A stretch of 64,000 bases of DNA from Roseinatronobacter thiooxidans (GTDB lineage Bacteria > Pseudomonadota > Alphaproteobacteria > Rhodobacterales > Rhodobacteraceae): the NCBI RefSeq assembly GCF_001870675.1, contig NZ_MEHT01000045.1:186001-250000 (forward strand), written 5' to 3'. A model generated the notes under the pieces. It did no database searches. It was not told the origin of the DNA and saw only the letters and a program-made list of their open reading frames with translations. A program made the translations under genes and the position numbers. This document shows, one piece after another, positions 28,929 to 38,211 of the stretch (position 1 is the stretch's first letter; each line of letters starts with the position of its first letter).

Positions 28929-29354
28929 TTGGAAGATTGTCTTTTCTGCAAGATCGCCTCAGGCGACATACCAGCCCACAAGATATACGAAAATGCGCAG
29001 ATTCTGGCCTTTCTGGACCTGCACCCGATTCGCGAAGGCCACGCCTTGGTGATTCCGAAAGACCATCATATCTGGTTCGAAGACCTGCCGCAGGACCTTG
29101 CCACGCAAATTACCACCTGCGCCCAGCATATCGCCCGCGCAATGAAGCAGATTTACCGCGTAGAGCGCGTGGCCCTGTTCTACACCGGCATTCATGTCCC
29201 CCATGCGCATGCCCATGTGGTGCCGATGCACCATGTGCATGATGTCACCTCGGCCGCATATTTGCGCGACGGGGCAGACAGTTTCAGCGCACCCCCCCAA
29301 ATGCCCCCTGAAAAAATGGCCGAAGTCGCAGCGACATTGCGCAAAAGCCTTTGA
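28929..29354 (+). CDS. HIT-family nucleotide-binding hydrolase
   Basis: A 141-residue histidine-triad protein that hydrolyses nucleoside phosphoramidates or related dinucleotides. CLFCKIASGDIPAHKIYEN at the N-terminus and the triad HVPHAHAHVVPM near residue 95 are diagnostic. A TTG at 28929 with GGAGG six bases upstream fits the family start (LEDCLFCKI); an in-frame ATG at 28866 would add 21 residues not expected in the family. Confidence 0.88.
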   Translation: MEDCLFCKIASGDIPAHKIYENAQILAFLDLHPIREGHALVIPKDHHIWFEDLPQDLATQITTCAQHIARAMKQIYRVERVALFYTGIHVPHAHAHVVPMHHVHDVTSAAYLRDGADSFSAPPQMPPEKMAEVAATLRKSL

Positions 29355-29496
29355 GAACGCGCTGGCACAGCAAAACAGTTCACGTTCCGCAACCGCTTTG
29401 AGCGGCGACCCGACAGTTTGACCATTTGGTAAGCAATTTACAAATTACCTAGGGTAAACATGCGGTCAGCGCATAGCTGCATTGCAGCAATTTGCA

Positions 29497-29524
29497 TTGT
29501 GCAGATGCAGCGAAGTGTTATCTT
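29497..29524 (+). promoter_or_regulatory. Candidate promoter of the DUF1127-CcsR unit
   Basis: TTGTGC and TATCTT with a 16-base spacer lie about 50 bases before the gene start. In Rhodobacter the equivalent unit is driven by RpoHI/RpoHII; this element is only compatible with that and is not proven. Apart from this, 29355-29573 shows nothing. Confidence 0.25.
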
Positions 29525-29573
29525 CATCTCAGAAGCGGAAACATGACCGCGAAAGTGTAAAGGTAGCGTAACG

Positions 29574-29786
29574 ATGGCGCATATTGCTGAAAATCTAAGC
29601 GGTTCTATCGGAAATAACACGATCGGAACTCTTTTGGCGCGCTTGTCAAAGCGCTTTGGGCAACGCCGTGTGTATAATAAAACTCACGCAGAGCTAAGCC
29701 AGCTCAGCACGCGGGAACTGGATGATCTGGGTATCTCGCGGTCAATGATTTCGCGCCTCGCTTATGAGGCAGCATACGGGAAATAA
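29574..29786 (+). CDS. ccaF1: DUF1127 small Arg-rich protein, CcaF1-like
   Basis: A 70-residue protein with the C-terminal DUF1127 motif: ELSQLSTRELDDLGISRSMI, SRLAYEAAYGK, preceded by a basic stretch ARLSKRFGQRRVYNK. In Rhodobacter sphaeroides the DUF1127 protein CcaF1 is an RNA-binding protein co-transcribed with the CcsR sRNAs and involved in their maturation. The hairpin array starting 12 bases after this stop codon makes the same role very likely here. No clear Shine-Dalgarno is seen apart from AAAGGTAG. Confidence 0.85.
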   Translation: MAHIAENLSGSIGNNTIGTLLARLSKRFGQRRVYNKTHAELSQLSTRELDDLGISRSMISRLAYEAAYGK

Positions 29787-29797
29787 AGAGTTTCAGG

Positions 29798-30096
29798 CCC
29801 TTCCTCCTCCTCCCTGAAGGGTTTGATTATGACAGCGGCCCCTCCTCCTCCCTTGAGGTCGCTGTCACTAATTCCGGCAAGGGCTGCATAGCCCGGCACC
29901 GGAGACGACACGTCGCCCCTCTCCTCCTCCCTAGGGGTGCACGTTGGAACGATCTGGCCCTCCTCCTCCCTGGCCATATCGTTCCGAGAATACCCGGTCT
30001 TCGGACCGATCAAATTGCTTTGGCCCTCTCCTCCTCCCTAGGGCCTTGCAAAATTGGCGGCAGTCCCCTCCTCCTCCCTGGGACTGCCGCCTTTTT
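29798..30096 (+). ncRNA. ccsR: Array of six CcsR-like hairpins with CUCCUCC loops, ending in a terminator
   Basis: Six stem-loops each present CTCCTCC in the loop: 29798-29821, 29831-29866, 29910-29944, 29946-29985, 30015-30051 and 30056-30091. Stems differ in sequence (CCCTTC/GAAGGG; GACAGCG/CGCTGTC; CCCCT/AGGGG; GGAACGAT/ATCGTTCC; GGCCCT/AGGGCC; GGCGGCAGTCCC/GGGACTGCCGCC) yet loops are the same, so selection is on the loop. The last stem is followed by TTTTT and ends the unit. In R. sphaeroides four CcsR sRNAs, stress-induced and with anti-Shine-Dalgarno-like loops, are processed from the mRNA of the DUF1127 gene. Confidence 0.88.
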
Positions 30097-30122
30097 CATT
30101 TTTACATGCAGATTTTAGAGTG

Positions 30123-32504
30123 TCAGAACGGCACGTCATCGGCCTGTTCTGCGGGCACGATGAATTTCGCCACAATATGGCGCGGGCCTGATTTCTCGAA
30201 ATCGATGAACAGCTTGTCACCTTCTACCAAAGTGACGCGGCCATAGCCGAATTTCTGGTGAAAAACCCGTGCGCCCACCTCGAACGCTGGGGCAGATGTG
30301 CCGTCAATTACCATATTGCGCGCCTCGCGCGGCTGGCTAACGGGCCGCTCTGTCGCGGTTTGCAGCCGCCGCCAGCCGGGCGAATTATAGACATCAGCCC
30401 GCTGGGCGCGGTCTTCGATCGTGCTGGCGACATTTGGCATGCCGCCGCCATACAGGCCCGGTGGGGTCAGAATCTCGACATGCTCGCCCGGCAATTCATC
30501 GACAAAGCGCGAAGGCATTTGCGACTGCCACTGCCCGTAAACCCGCCTGTTGGCAGCGAAACTTATGGTGCACAGCTGCTCGGCGCGGGTGATGCCCACA
30601 TAGGCCAGTCGCCGCTCTTCCTCCAAGCCCTTAAGGCCCGATTCGTCCATTGACCGCTGCGAAGGGAACAGCCCGTCTTCCCAGCCCGGCAAAAACACCA
30701 CCGGAAATTCCAGCCCTTTGGCCCCGTGCAAGGTCATGATGCTGACCTTGGCTTCACTATCATCGCTGTCATTTTCCATAATCAACGAGATATGTTCCAA
30801 GAACCCTTGCAGGTTCTCAAAGGATTCCAGCGCCTTGATCAGTTCTTTCAGGTTCTCCAACCGCCCCGGTGCCTCTGGGGTTTTGTCGTTCAACCACATC
30901 TCGGTATAGCCCGAGTCTTCCAAAATCTGCTCGGCCAGTTCGATATGGTTTTGTGCACCCCCTTCGGGGCGGACAATCTCGATCAGGTCATCTTCCGCCT
31001 CGGCAAAGCCGGTTGTGCCAACGGCCCTGTGCCAGCGCGCGATATTCTCGACCAGTGCGCGCAATTGCGCCCCGCCCCTGCCCTTGATCTCGCCTGCTTC
31101 AACGGCCAGCGCGGCACCTTGAACCAGCGACACACCATTGGCGCGCGCAATGCGCTGGATGGTCTGTTGCGCCTTGTCGCCAAGCCCGCGTTTGGGGGTG
31201 TTGACGATGCGTTCAAAAGCCAGATCGTCGCCGGGGCTGACAGCCAAACGGAAATAGGCCATCGCATCGCGTATTTCCATGCGTTCATAGAAACGCGGCC
31301 CACCGATAACGCGGTAGGGCATGCCGATGGTCAGAAAGCGATCCTCGAACGCGCGCATCTGGTGGCTTGCGCGCACCAGAATTGCCATCTGGTTCAGGCT
31401 GAACGGGTTTAACCCCCGCGTGCCCCTGTTCAGGTCTTCAATCTGCTCGCCAATCCAGCGCGCTTCCTCCTCGCCATCCCAATGGCCGATCAGGCGCACC
31501 TTCTCGCCCGCGCGCGCCTCGGTCCAGAGTGTTTTGCCAAGGCGGTCTTCATTGCCTGCAATCACCTGCGACGCCGCCGCCAGAATATGCGGGGTAGAGC
31601 GGTAATTCTGTTCCAGCCGCACCACCACGGCACCCGGAAAATCGCGTTCAAACCGCAGGATATTGCCCACTTCGGCCCCGCGCCAGCCATAGATCGACTG
31701 GTCATCATCCCCTACACAACAGACATTCTTATGCCCTTCGGCCAGCAGGCGCAGCCACAGATATTGCGCCACATTGGTGTCCTGATACTCGTCCACCAGA
31801 ATATAGCGAAAGCGGTTCTGATAGCTTTGCAGCACATCGGGATGCGCCTGAAAGATGGTGACGCAATGCAGCAGCAAATCGCCAAAATCGCAGGCATTCA
31901 GGGTTTTCAGCCGCTCTTGATAGGCGGCATAAAACTCTGTCCCGCGGTTGTTAAAGGCGCTGGCCTCGGCGCTTGGCACCTGATCGGGCCGCCATGCGCG
32001 GTTCTTCCATTGGTCGATGATGCTTGCCAGCAGCCGCGCGGGCCAGCGCTTGTCGTCAATATTGGCGGCAACCAGCAATTGTTTAAGCAGGCGAAGCTGA
32101 TCATCTGTATCCAGAATGGTGAAATTCGACTTCAGGCCCACCAGTTCTGCATGGCGGCGCAAAAGTTTTGCGCTGATCGAATGGAAGGTGCCCAGCCAGC
32201 CCATCCCCTCAACCGCGTCGCCAAGATAGCCGCCCACGCGCAGTTTCATCTCGCGCGCGGCCTTGTTGGTGAAAGTCACCGCCAATATGCCCGAGGGGTG
32301 CGCCCGCCCGCTGTTCAGCAAATGCGCAATACGTGCTGTCAGCGCCTTGGTTTTGCCGGTGCCTGCGCCTGCAAGCATCAGTACCGGGCCATCCAGCGTT
32401 TCGACAGCTTGGTGCTGCGCAGGGTTCAGCCCGTCCAGATAGGGCGCGGGCCGCGCGGCCATCGCGCGGGCAGAGAGGGGAAGATCGGAATTGAAATCTG
32501 ACAT
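30123..32504 (-). CDS. uvrD: ATP-dependent DNA helicase UvrD/PcrA
   Basis: A 793-residue superfamily 1A helicase used in excision and mismatch repair. Motifs in order: AGAGTGKTKALTARI (Walker A, about residues 45-60), LVDEYQDTN (Walker B), GDDDQSIYGWRGAE, LEQNYRS, TLHGAKGLEFPVVFLPG, and AYVGITRA. The C-terminal region ends with a KxFGxGxV-type segment (FHQKFGYGRVTLVEG), typical of UvrD/PcrA. ATG 32504 (MSDFNSDLPLSARAM) is preferred; an open extension to 32921 would run antisense over the next gene. Confidence 0.96.
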   Translation of the reverse strand: MSDFNSDLPLSARAMAARPAPYLDGLNPAQHQAVETLDGPVLMLAGAGTGKTKALTARIAHLLNSGRAHPSGILAVTFTNKAAREMKLRVGGYLGDAVEGMGWLGTFHSISAKLLRRHAELVGLKSNFTILDTDDQLRLLKQLLVAANIDDKRWPARLLASIIDQWKNRAWRPDQVPSAEASAFNNRGTEFYAAYQERLKTLNACDFGDLLLHCVTIFQAHPDVLQSYQNRFRYILVDEYQDTNVAQYLWLRLLAEGHKNVCCVGDDDQSIYGWRGAEVGNILRFERDFPGAVVVRLEQNYRSTPHILAAASQVIAGNEDRLGKTLWTEARAGEKVRLIGHWDGEEEARWIGEQIEDLNRGTRGLNPFSLNQMAILVRASHQMRAFEDRFLTIGMPYRVIGGPRFYERMEIRDAMAYFRLAVSPGDDLAFERIVNTPKRGLGDKAQQTIQRIARANGVSLVQGAALAVEAGEIKGRGGAQLRALVENIARWHRAVGTTGFAEAEDDLIEIVRPEGGAQNHIELAEQILEDSGYTEMWLNDKTPEAPGRLENLKELIKALESFENLQGFLEHISLIMENDSDDSEAKVSIMTLHGAKGLEFPVVFLPGWEDGLFPSQRSMDESGLKGLEEERRLAYVGITRAEQLCTISFAANRRVYGQWQSQMPSRFVDELPGEHVEILTPPGLYGGGMPNVASTIEDRAQRADVYNSPGWRRLQTATERPVSQPREARNMVIDGTSAPAFEVGARVFHQKFGYGRVTLVEGDKLFIDFEKSGPRHIVAKFIVPAEQADDVPF

Positions 32505-32618
32505 GCGCTCGACTCTAGCGCGGGCAGCGGCGCAGGGGAAGCGGTGTTCTGCAAGTGTTCCACAAGAATTTGCGTGCAGCCATTGGCAAGCGCGCCGCGC
32601 CCGATATAGTCGCCCCTT

Positions 32619-33779
32619 ATGACACCTGACCTGCGCTACCCCGCCCTGTCTGACCTGAAAGCCGCCTGCAAAGGGCGGGTGCCGTGGTTTGTCTGGGAAT
32701 ATCTGGACAGCGCCACCGGCACGGAATCGGTGAAGCCGCGCAACCGTGCTGCGCTGGAACAGGTGCTGTTTCGCCCAGCCGTCTTGCGTGGCCCCATTGT
32801 GCCGCAGTTGGGCACGCGGTTTCTGGGGCAGGATTACGCCATGCCGGTTGGGGTTGCCCCTGTTGGCATGTCCGGCCTGATCTGGCCAGGGGCCGAAGCG
32901 GCACTGGCCCGAATGGCGCAAACCACCCGCCTGCCCTATTGCCTAAGCACAGTGGCCACCCGCCTGCCCGAAGAGATTGGGCCGATTGCAGGCGATATGG
33001 GCTGGTTCCAACTTTACCCGCCCAAAGACCCCTCGATTCGCGCCGATATTCTGGCCCGCGCACGCAAGGCGGGGTTTCGGGTGCTGGTGCTGACAGTCGA
33101 TCTGCCTGGCCCCTCGCGGCGCGAACGGCAGTTGCGCGCGCAGCTTGCCATTCCGCCAAAGCTGACGCCATCAATGTTGTGGCAAATCGCGCAGCGCCCT
33201 GCATGGGCGTTAGGTACATTGCGCCACGGCCAGCCGCGCTTGCGCCTGATGGAAGATTACCTGAAGCTTGACGGCAACGCCCCTTCAACTGCGCATCCCG
33301 GTTATCTGCTGCGCGCCGCCCCTGACTGGGACTATCTGCATGCTGTGCGCAAACTCTGGGATGGGCCGCTGGTGATAAAGGGCGTGATGGACGCGCAAGA
33401 TGCCCCCCGCCTGCGCGATGCGGGGGCAGATGCGATCTGGGTGTCCAACCATGGCGGGCGGCAATTCGATGGCGCGCCCGCCGCGCTGCATGCCCTGCGC
33501 GAGATGCGCGCGATTCTGGGCGCGGATATGCCGCTGATCTATGATGGCGGCATTGAATCGGGGCTGGATGTGCTGCGCGCGCTTGCCTTTGGGGCGGATT
33601 TCACCATGCTGGGCCGTGGCTGGCATTACGCGCTTGGGGCTTTGGGGGCGCAAGGGGCAGACCATCTGGCACAAATTTTGCGCGACGACCTTGCCAGCAA
33701 CATGATGCAGATGGGCCTCACACACGCGAAAGACGCATATTCGCAGCTTTGGACACACGGCCCCGCACCTGAATCCTAA
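32619..33779 (+). CDS. lldD: FMN-dependent alpha-hydroxy-acid dehydrogenase (L-lactate dehydrogenase type)
   Basis: A 386-residue TIM-barrel flavoprotein of the lactate/glycolate oxidase family. Conserved features are FVWEYLDSATGTE, MPVGVAPVGMSGLIWPGAE, FQLYPPKD, LTVDLPGPSRRERQ, the catalytic His in WVSNHGGRQFDGAPA and the FMN phosphate site DGGIESGLDVLRALAFGAD. Substrate could be lactate or another 2-hydroxy acid; the symbol is the family name. It stands alone between uvrD (divergent) and pyc. Confidence 0.88.
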   Translation: MTPDLRYPALSDLKAACKGRVPWFVWEYLDSATGTESVKPRNRAALEQVLFRPAVLRGPIVPQLGTRFLGQDYAMPVGVAPVGMSGLIWPGAEAALARMAQTTRLPYCLSTVATRLPEEIGPIAGDMGWFQLYPPKDPSIRADILARARKAGFRVLVLTVDLPGPSRRERQLRAQLAIPPKLTPSMLWQIAQRPAWALGTLRHGQPRLRLMEDYLKLDGNAPSTAHPGYLLRAAPDWDYLHAVRKLWDGPLVIKGVMDAQDAPRLRDAGADAIWVSNHGGRQFDGAPAALHALREMRAILGADMPLIYDGGIESGLDVLRALAFGADFTMLGRGWHYALGALGAQGADHLAQILRDDLASNMMQMGLTHAKDAYSQLWTHGPAPES

Positions 33780-33866
33780 CGAATTCTTGCAAATGCTTTA
33801 CGATTGCACAGAAATCGGTCTAAAAACCTTACCAATACCAGCGCTTTTTTTGTCAAAGGGACACAT

Positions 33867-36800
33867 ATGGCCGCGTTCAAGAAAATTCTCATCGCAAACC
33901 GGGGTGAAATCGCCATCCGCATCATGCGGGCCGCCAATGAATTGGGCAAGCGCACTGTCGCTGTCTATGCCGAAGAGGATAAACTTGGACTGCATCGTTT
34001 CAAAGCAGACGAAGCCTACCGCATTGGCGAGGGGCTGGGGCCTGTTGCCGCCTATCTGTCGATTGACGAAATCATCCGTGTGGCCAAAAGTTCGGGCGCA
34101 GATGCAATCCATCCGGGTTATGGCCTGCTGTCGGAAAACCCCGATCTGGTTGAAGCCTGTGTCGCCAATGGCATCACCTTTATCGGGCCAAAGGCTGAAA
34201 CGATGCGCGCGCTTGGCGACAAGGCCAGCGCGCGGCGCGTTGCGATCGAAGCGGGTGTGCCGGTTATTCCCGCAACCGATTTGCTGGGCGAGGATATGGA
34301 TGAAGTCCGCGCGATGGCCGAAAAGGTCGGCTATCCGCTGATGCTGAAAGCCAGCCATGGCGGTGGCGGGCGCGGGATGCGCGCAATCCTCAACCCAGAG
34401 GAACTGGAAGCCAAAGTCCGCGAAGGCCGGCGCGAGGCCGAGGCCGCCTTTGGCAATGGCGAAGGATATCTGGAAAAGATGATCCAGCGCGCGCGCCATG
34501 TCGAGGTGCAGTTGCTGGGCGATGCGCATGGCAACCTGTACCACCTGTATGAACGCGATTGCACTGTGCAGCGCCGCAACCAGAAAGTGGTTGAACGCGC
34601 GCCAGCGCCATACCTGAGCGACGACCAGCGCGCCGAAATCTGCGAATTGGGCCTGAAGATTGGCCGCGCGGTGGGCTATCAGAACGCAGGCACAGTCGAA
34701 TTTCTGATGGATATGGACGAGCAGAAATTCTACTTCATCGAAGTGAACCCGCGTGTGCAGGTTGAACATACCGTGACTGAAGAAGTCACCGGCATTGACA
34801 TCGTCAAGGCACAGATCCGCATTGCCGAAGGGGCCACCCTGTCCGAGGCGACAGGCACGCCAAGTCAGGGCGATGTGACCCTTTCAGGCCATGCGCTGCA
34901 ATGCCGTGTGACGACCGAAGACCCGCTGAACAATTTTATTCCAGATTATGGCCGCCTGACCGCCTATCGCAGCGCAACCGGCATGGGCATTCGTCTGGAT
35001 GGCGGCACTGCCTATGCGGGTGGCGTGATCACGCGCTATTACGATTCGCTTCTGGTCAAGGTCACGGCATGGGCCCCCACCCCGACCGAAGCGATTGCCC
35101 GCATGGACCGCGCCTTGCGCGAATTCCGTATTCGCGGCGTCAGTACCAATATCGCCTTTGTCGAGAACCTGCTCAAGCATCCGACATTCGTGGATATGAG
35201 CTATACAACCAAATTCATCGATACGACCGAGGATTTGTTCCATTTCCGCAAACGCCGCGACAGGGCGACGAAAATCCTCAATTATATCGCCGATATAACA
35301 GTGAACGGCCACCCCGAGACTGCGGGCCGCGCCCTTCCCCCTGCTGGCATCAAGACACCCGTGGCACCTGTTGTCACCGGCACCCCCCCGCGCGGGGCCA
35401 AGCAGATTCTGGACGAACAAGGCCCCCAGGCCGTGGCCGACTGGATGGCGGCGCAAAAACAGCTTTTGCTGACCGACACCACCATGCGCGATGCGCACCA
35501 GTCACTGCTGGCCACGCGCATGCGCTCGATCGATATGATCCGCGTGGCGCCCGCCTATGCGCATATGCTGCCGCAACTGTTCTCGGTAGAATGCTGGGGT
35601 GGGGCCACCTTTGATGTGGCCTATCGCTTCTTGCAGGAATGCCCGTGGCAACGCCTGCGCGATCTGCGCGAACGCATGCCCAACCTGATGACGCAAATGC
35701 TGCTGCGCGCCTCGAACGGGGTGGGCTATACCAATTACCCCGACAATGTGGTGCAGTTTTTCGTGAAACAGGCCGCCGAAACCGGCGTCGATGTGTTTCG
35801 CGTCTTCGACAGCCTGAACTGGGTTGAAAACATGCGCGTCGCCATGGATGCGGTGCTTGACGCGAACAAGGTCTGCGAAGGCACAATCTGCTACACCGGC
35901 GATATTCTGAACCCCGACCGCGCGAAATATGACCTGAAATATTATGTCGCCATGGGCAAGGATTTGCGCGATGCGGGTGCGCATGTGCTGGGGCTGAAAG
36001 ATATGGCAGGCCTGTTGAAGCCTGCCTCTGCCAGCATTCTGGTCAGGGCACTGAAAGAAGAAGTGGGCCTGCCCATCCATTTCCACACCCATGACACAGG
36101 CGGCATTGCAGGGGCCACCATTCTGGCCGCAGCCGAGGCCGGCGTGGACGCCGCCGATGCCGCGATGGATGCGCTATCCGGCAACACTTCGCAGCCCACA
36201 TTGGGCTCTATCGTCGAGGCGCTGCGCTATACGGAACGCGACACTGGCCTGGATATGGCCGCGATCCGCAAGATTTCGGACTATTGGGAAGATGTGCGCA
36301 CGCATTACGCGGCTTTTGAATCCGCGCAACAGGCCCCCTCATCCGAAGTGTATCTGCATGAAATGCCGGGCGGGCAGTTTACCAACCTCAAGGCGCAGGC
36401 CCGCTCGATGGGGTTGGAAGACCGCTGGCCCGAGATTGCACGCACCTATGCCGATGTGAACATGATGTTTGGCGATATCGTCAAGGTCACGCCCTCCTCC
36501 AAAGTGGTGGGCGACATGGCGCTGATGATGGTCAGCCAAGGGCTGACGCGCGCAGATGTTGAAAACCCCGACAAAGATGTCAGCTTCCCCGATTCCGTGA
36601 TCGACATGCTGCGCGGCAATCTGGGCCAACCCCCGGGCGGATGGCCCGCAGCGATCCAGCACAAGGTGTTGAAGGATGAACACCCCCAGACCGACCGGCC
36701 GGGCAAACACCTGCCCCCTGTCGATCTGGAAGCCGTGCGCGCCAAGCTGATCGAGGAATTGGAAGGGCTGAAAATTGATGACGAGGATCTGAACGGATAT

Positions 36801-37310
36801 CTGATGTATCCCAAAGTGTTCCTCGATTATATGGGGCGGCACCGCGTCTATGGGCCAGTGCGCACGCTGCCCACGCGCACATTCTTCTACGGGATGGAAC
36901 CGGGGGAAGAGATTTCAGCCGAGATTGACCCCGGCAAGACGCTTGAAATCCGCCTGATCACTTTGGGCGAGACAACAGATGATGGCGACGCCAAGGTGTT
37001 TTTTGAACTGAACGGCCAGCCGCGCACCATTCGCGTGCCCAACCGCGAGGTTAAGGCAAAGACCGCCCAGCGCATGAAGGCCGACGCGGCCAATGCCAAC
37101 CATATCGGCGCGCCCATGCCGGGGTCTGTGGCCTCGGTTGCGGTCAGTGTTGGCACCAAAGTAAAGCCGGGCGATCTGTTGCTGACGATCGAGGCCATGA
37201 AAATGGAAACCGGCCTGCATGCCGACCGCGATGCAACGGTCAAAGCCGTGCATGTGCAGCCCGGCGCGCAGATCGAAGCGAAGGATCTGCTGATCGAGCT
37301 GGAGGAGTGA
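33867..37310 (+). CDS. pyc: Pyruvate carboxylase
   Basis: A 1147-residue single-chain pyruvate carboxylase, which makes oxaloacetate from pyruvate with bicarbonate and ATP. Domain order: biotin carboxylase (KILIANRGEIAIRIMRAANE, ATP-grasp KASHGGGGRGMR, FIEVNPRVQVEHTVTE), carboxyltransferase from about residue 530 (LTDTTMRDAHQSLLATRMRS, GLKDMAGLLKPASA), and biotin carboxyl carrier at the end with the biotinyl lysine in IEAMKMETG. Length is normal. ATG 33867 (MAAFKKILIANRGE) is used rather than the upstream ATG at 33804. Confidence 0.98.
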   Translation: MAAFKKILIANRGEIAIRIMRAANELGKRTVAVYAEEDKLGLHRFKADEAYRIGEGLGPVAAYLSIDEIIRVAKSSGADAIHPGYGLLSENPDLVEACVANGITFIGPKAETMRALGDKASARRVAIEAGVPVIPATDLLGEDMDEVRAMAEKVGYPLMLKASHGGGGRGMRAILNPEELEAKVREGRREAEAAFGNGEGYLEKMIQRARHVEVQLLGDAHGNLYHLYERDCTVQRRNQKVVERAPAPYLSDDQRAEICELGLKIGRAVGYQNAGTVEFLMDMDEQKFYFIEVNPRVQVEHTVTEEVTGIDIVKAQIRIAEGATLSEATGTPSQGDVTLSGHALQCRVTTEDPLNNFIPDYGRLTAYRSATGMGIRLDGGTAYAGGVITRYYDSLLVKVTAWAPTPTEAIARMDRALREFRIRGVSTNIAFVENLLKHPTFVDMSYTTKFIDTTEDLFHFRKRRDRATKILNYIADITVNGHPETAGRALPPAGIKTPVAPVVTGTPPRGAKQILDEQGPQAVADWMAAQKQLLLTDTTMRDAHQSLLATRMRSIDMIRVAPAYAHMLPQLFSVECWGGATFDVAYRFLQECPWQRLRDLRERMPNLMTQMLLRASNGVGYTNYPDNVVQFFVKQAAETGVDVFRVFDSLNWVENMRVAMDAVLDANKVCEGTICYTGDILNPDRAKYDLKYYVAMGKDLRDAGAHVLGLKDMAGLLKPASASILVRALKEEVGLPIHFHTHDTGGIAGATILAAAEAGVDAADAAMDALSGNTSQPTLGSIVEALRYTERDTGLDMAAIRKISDYWEDVRTHYAAFESAQQAPSSEVYLHEMPGGQFTNLKAQARSMGLEDRWPEIARTYADVNMMFGDIVKVTPSSKVVGDMALMMVSQGLTRADVENPDKDVSFPDSVIDMLRGNLGQPPGGWPAAIQHKVLKDEHPQTDRPGKHLPPVDLEAVRAKLIEELEGLKIDDEDLNGYLMYPKVFLDYMGRHRVYGPVRTLPTRTFFYGMEPGEEISAEIDPGKTLEIRLITLGETTDDGDAKVFFELNGQPRTIRVPNREVKAKTAQRMKADAANANHIGAPMPGSVASVAVSVGTKVKPGDLLLTIEAMKMETGLHADRDATVKAVHVQPGAQIEAKDLLIELEE

Positions 37311-37332
37311 CCCAGATGCGTGCGCAGGGGGA

Positions 37333-37436
37333 ATCTACAGCGCTTTGGGTTTTTCCTTGAAACGCCGAAGCGCTTTAGATCCTTGTTTTGGCGCAATTTC
37401 GAACCGAAAAAGTCTATCAACTTTTTCTGAAATTGC
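37333..37436. repeat. Alphaproteobacterial REP-like palindromic sequence between pyc and fliP
   Basis: The 171-base convergent gap holds CAGCGCTTTGGGTTTTTCC, then AGCGCTTTAGATCCTTGTTT, a wording found scattered in many alphaproteobacterial genomes. The 3' part is an inverted repeat: GCAATTTC and GAAAAAGT pair with ACTTTTTCTGAAATTGC (37393-37436). It may end both converging transcripts. Origin as a dispersed repeat is from memory of similar sequences, not searched. Confidence 0.5.
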
Positions 37437-37481
37437 TTTGGCCCCCTGCACCCGCGCTGCCGCCAGATATCTGACAAAGGG

Positions 37482-38210
37482 TCAAAAATAGCTGCGCACC
37501 AGCGCTTCGGATACCAGCCGCCAGCCATCGGCGATGACAAAAAACGACAGTTTGAACGGCAAGGATACGATGGCGGGCGGCACCATCATCATACCCATGG
37601 ACATCAGCACTGCCGCCACCACCAGATCGATAATCAGAAACGGCAGGAATATCAGAAACCCGATCTGAAATGCCCGCGCCACCTCGCTGAGCATGAAGGA
37701 CGGAACCAGCACCGACAACGGCGCATCGGGTGAAAGTGCAGGGTCAACACCGGGGCGCAAACTAGCAAGGCTTTCGAACGTGGCCGCATCGGCGCGCGCC
37801 AGCATGAACAGGCGAAACGGCTCCATCACCTGAACAAATGCGTCTTCCGGTCCGATCACCCCCTCATTCAGCGGGATAATCCCGCCCTGCCATGCCGCGA
37901 TAAACACTGGCTCCATCACAAAATAGGTCAGGAACAGCGCCAGCGAGACAATCAGCATATTGGGCGGCGATTGCATCAGCCCCAAAGCCTGACGCAGAAT
38001 AGCCAGCACTGTGACAATGAACGGAAAACATGTCACCATCACCAGAATTCCCGGCGCAAGGCTCAGAAGTGTCAGCACAACAAGCAGTTGCACCGCACGC
38101 ACGCTCAGCGCGCCCTCATCGCCGAAATTCACGCTGATATCTTGTGCATGCGCCGCAGCACTGCCAATCAGCAGCGCCAAAACCGCAAAGACAAGCGCGC
38201 GCGGCATCAT
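37482..38210 (-). CDS. fliP: Flagellar type III export gate protein FliP
   Basis: FliP (242 residues) is a core component of the flagellar export gate in the inner membrane. It starts with a signal sequence (ALVFAVLALLIGSAAAHAQ), then the conserved SLAPGILVMVTCFPFIVTVL, LRQALGLMQSPPNMLIVSLA, LVPSFMLSEVARAFQIGFLI and the C-terminal SMGMMMVPPAIVSLPFKLSF. It begins one base after the fliN stop; the open frame from 38237 begins with TTG inside fliN and is not used. Confidence 0.96.
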   Translation of the reverse strand: MMPRALVFAVLALLIGSAAAHAQDISVNFGDEGALSVRAVQLLVVLTLLSLAPGILVMVTCFPFIVTVLAILRQALGLMQSPPNMLIVSLALFLTYFVMEPVFIAAWQGGIIPLNEGVIGPEDAFVQVMEPFRLFMLARADAATFESLASLRPGVDPALSPDAPLSVLVPSFMLSEVARAFQIGFLIFLPFLIIDLVVAAVLMSMGMMMVPPAIVSLPFKLSFFVIADGWRLVSEALVRSYF

Positions 38211-38211
38211 G

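Noticed and set aside
29798-30096. Regular CTCCTCC repeats as a CRISPR array
   Set aside because: The repeated unit is only about 10 bases, lies in hairpin loops with different stems and spacing, and no cas genes are near.
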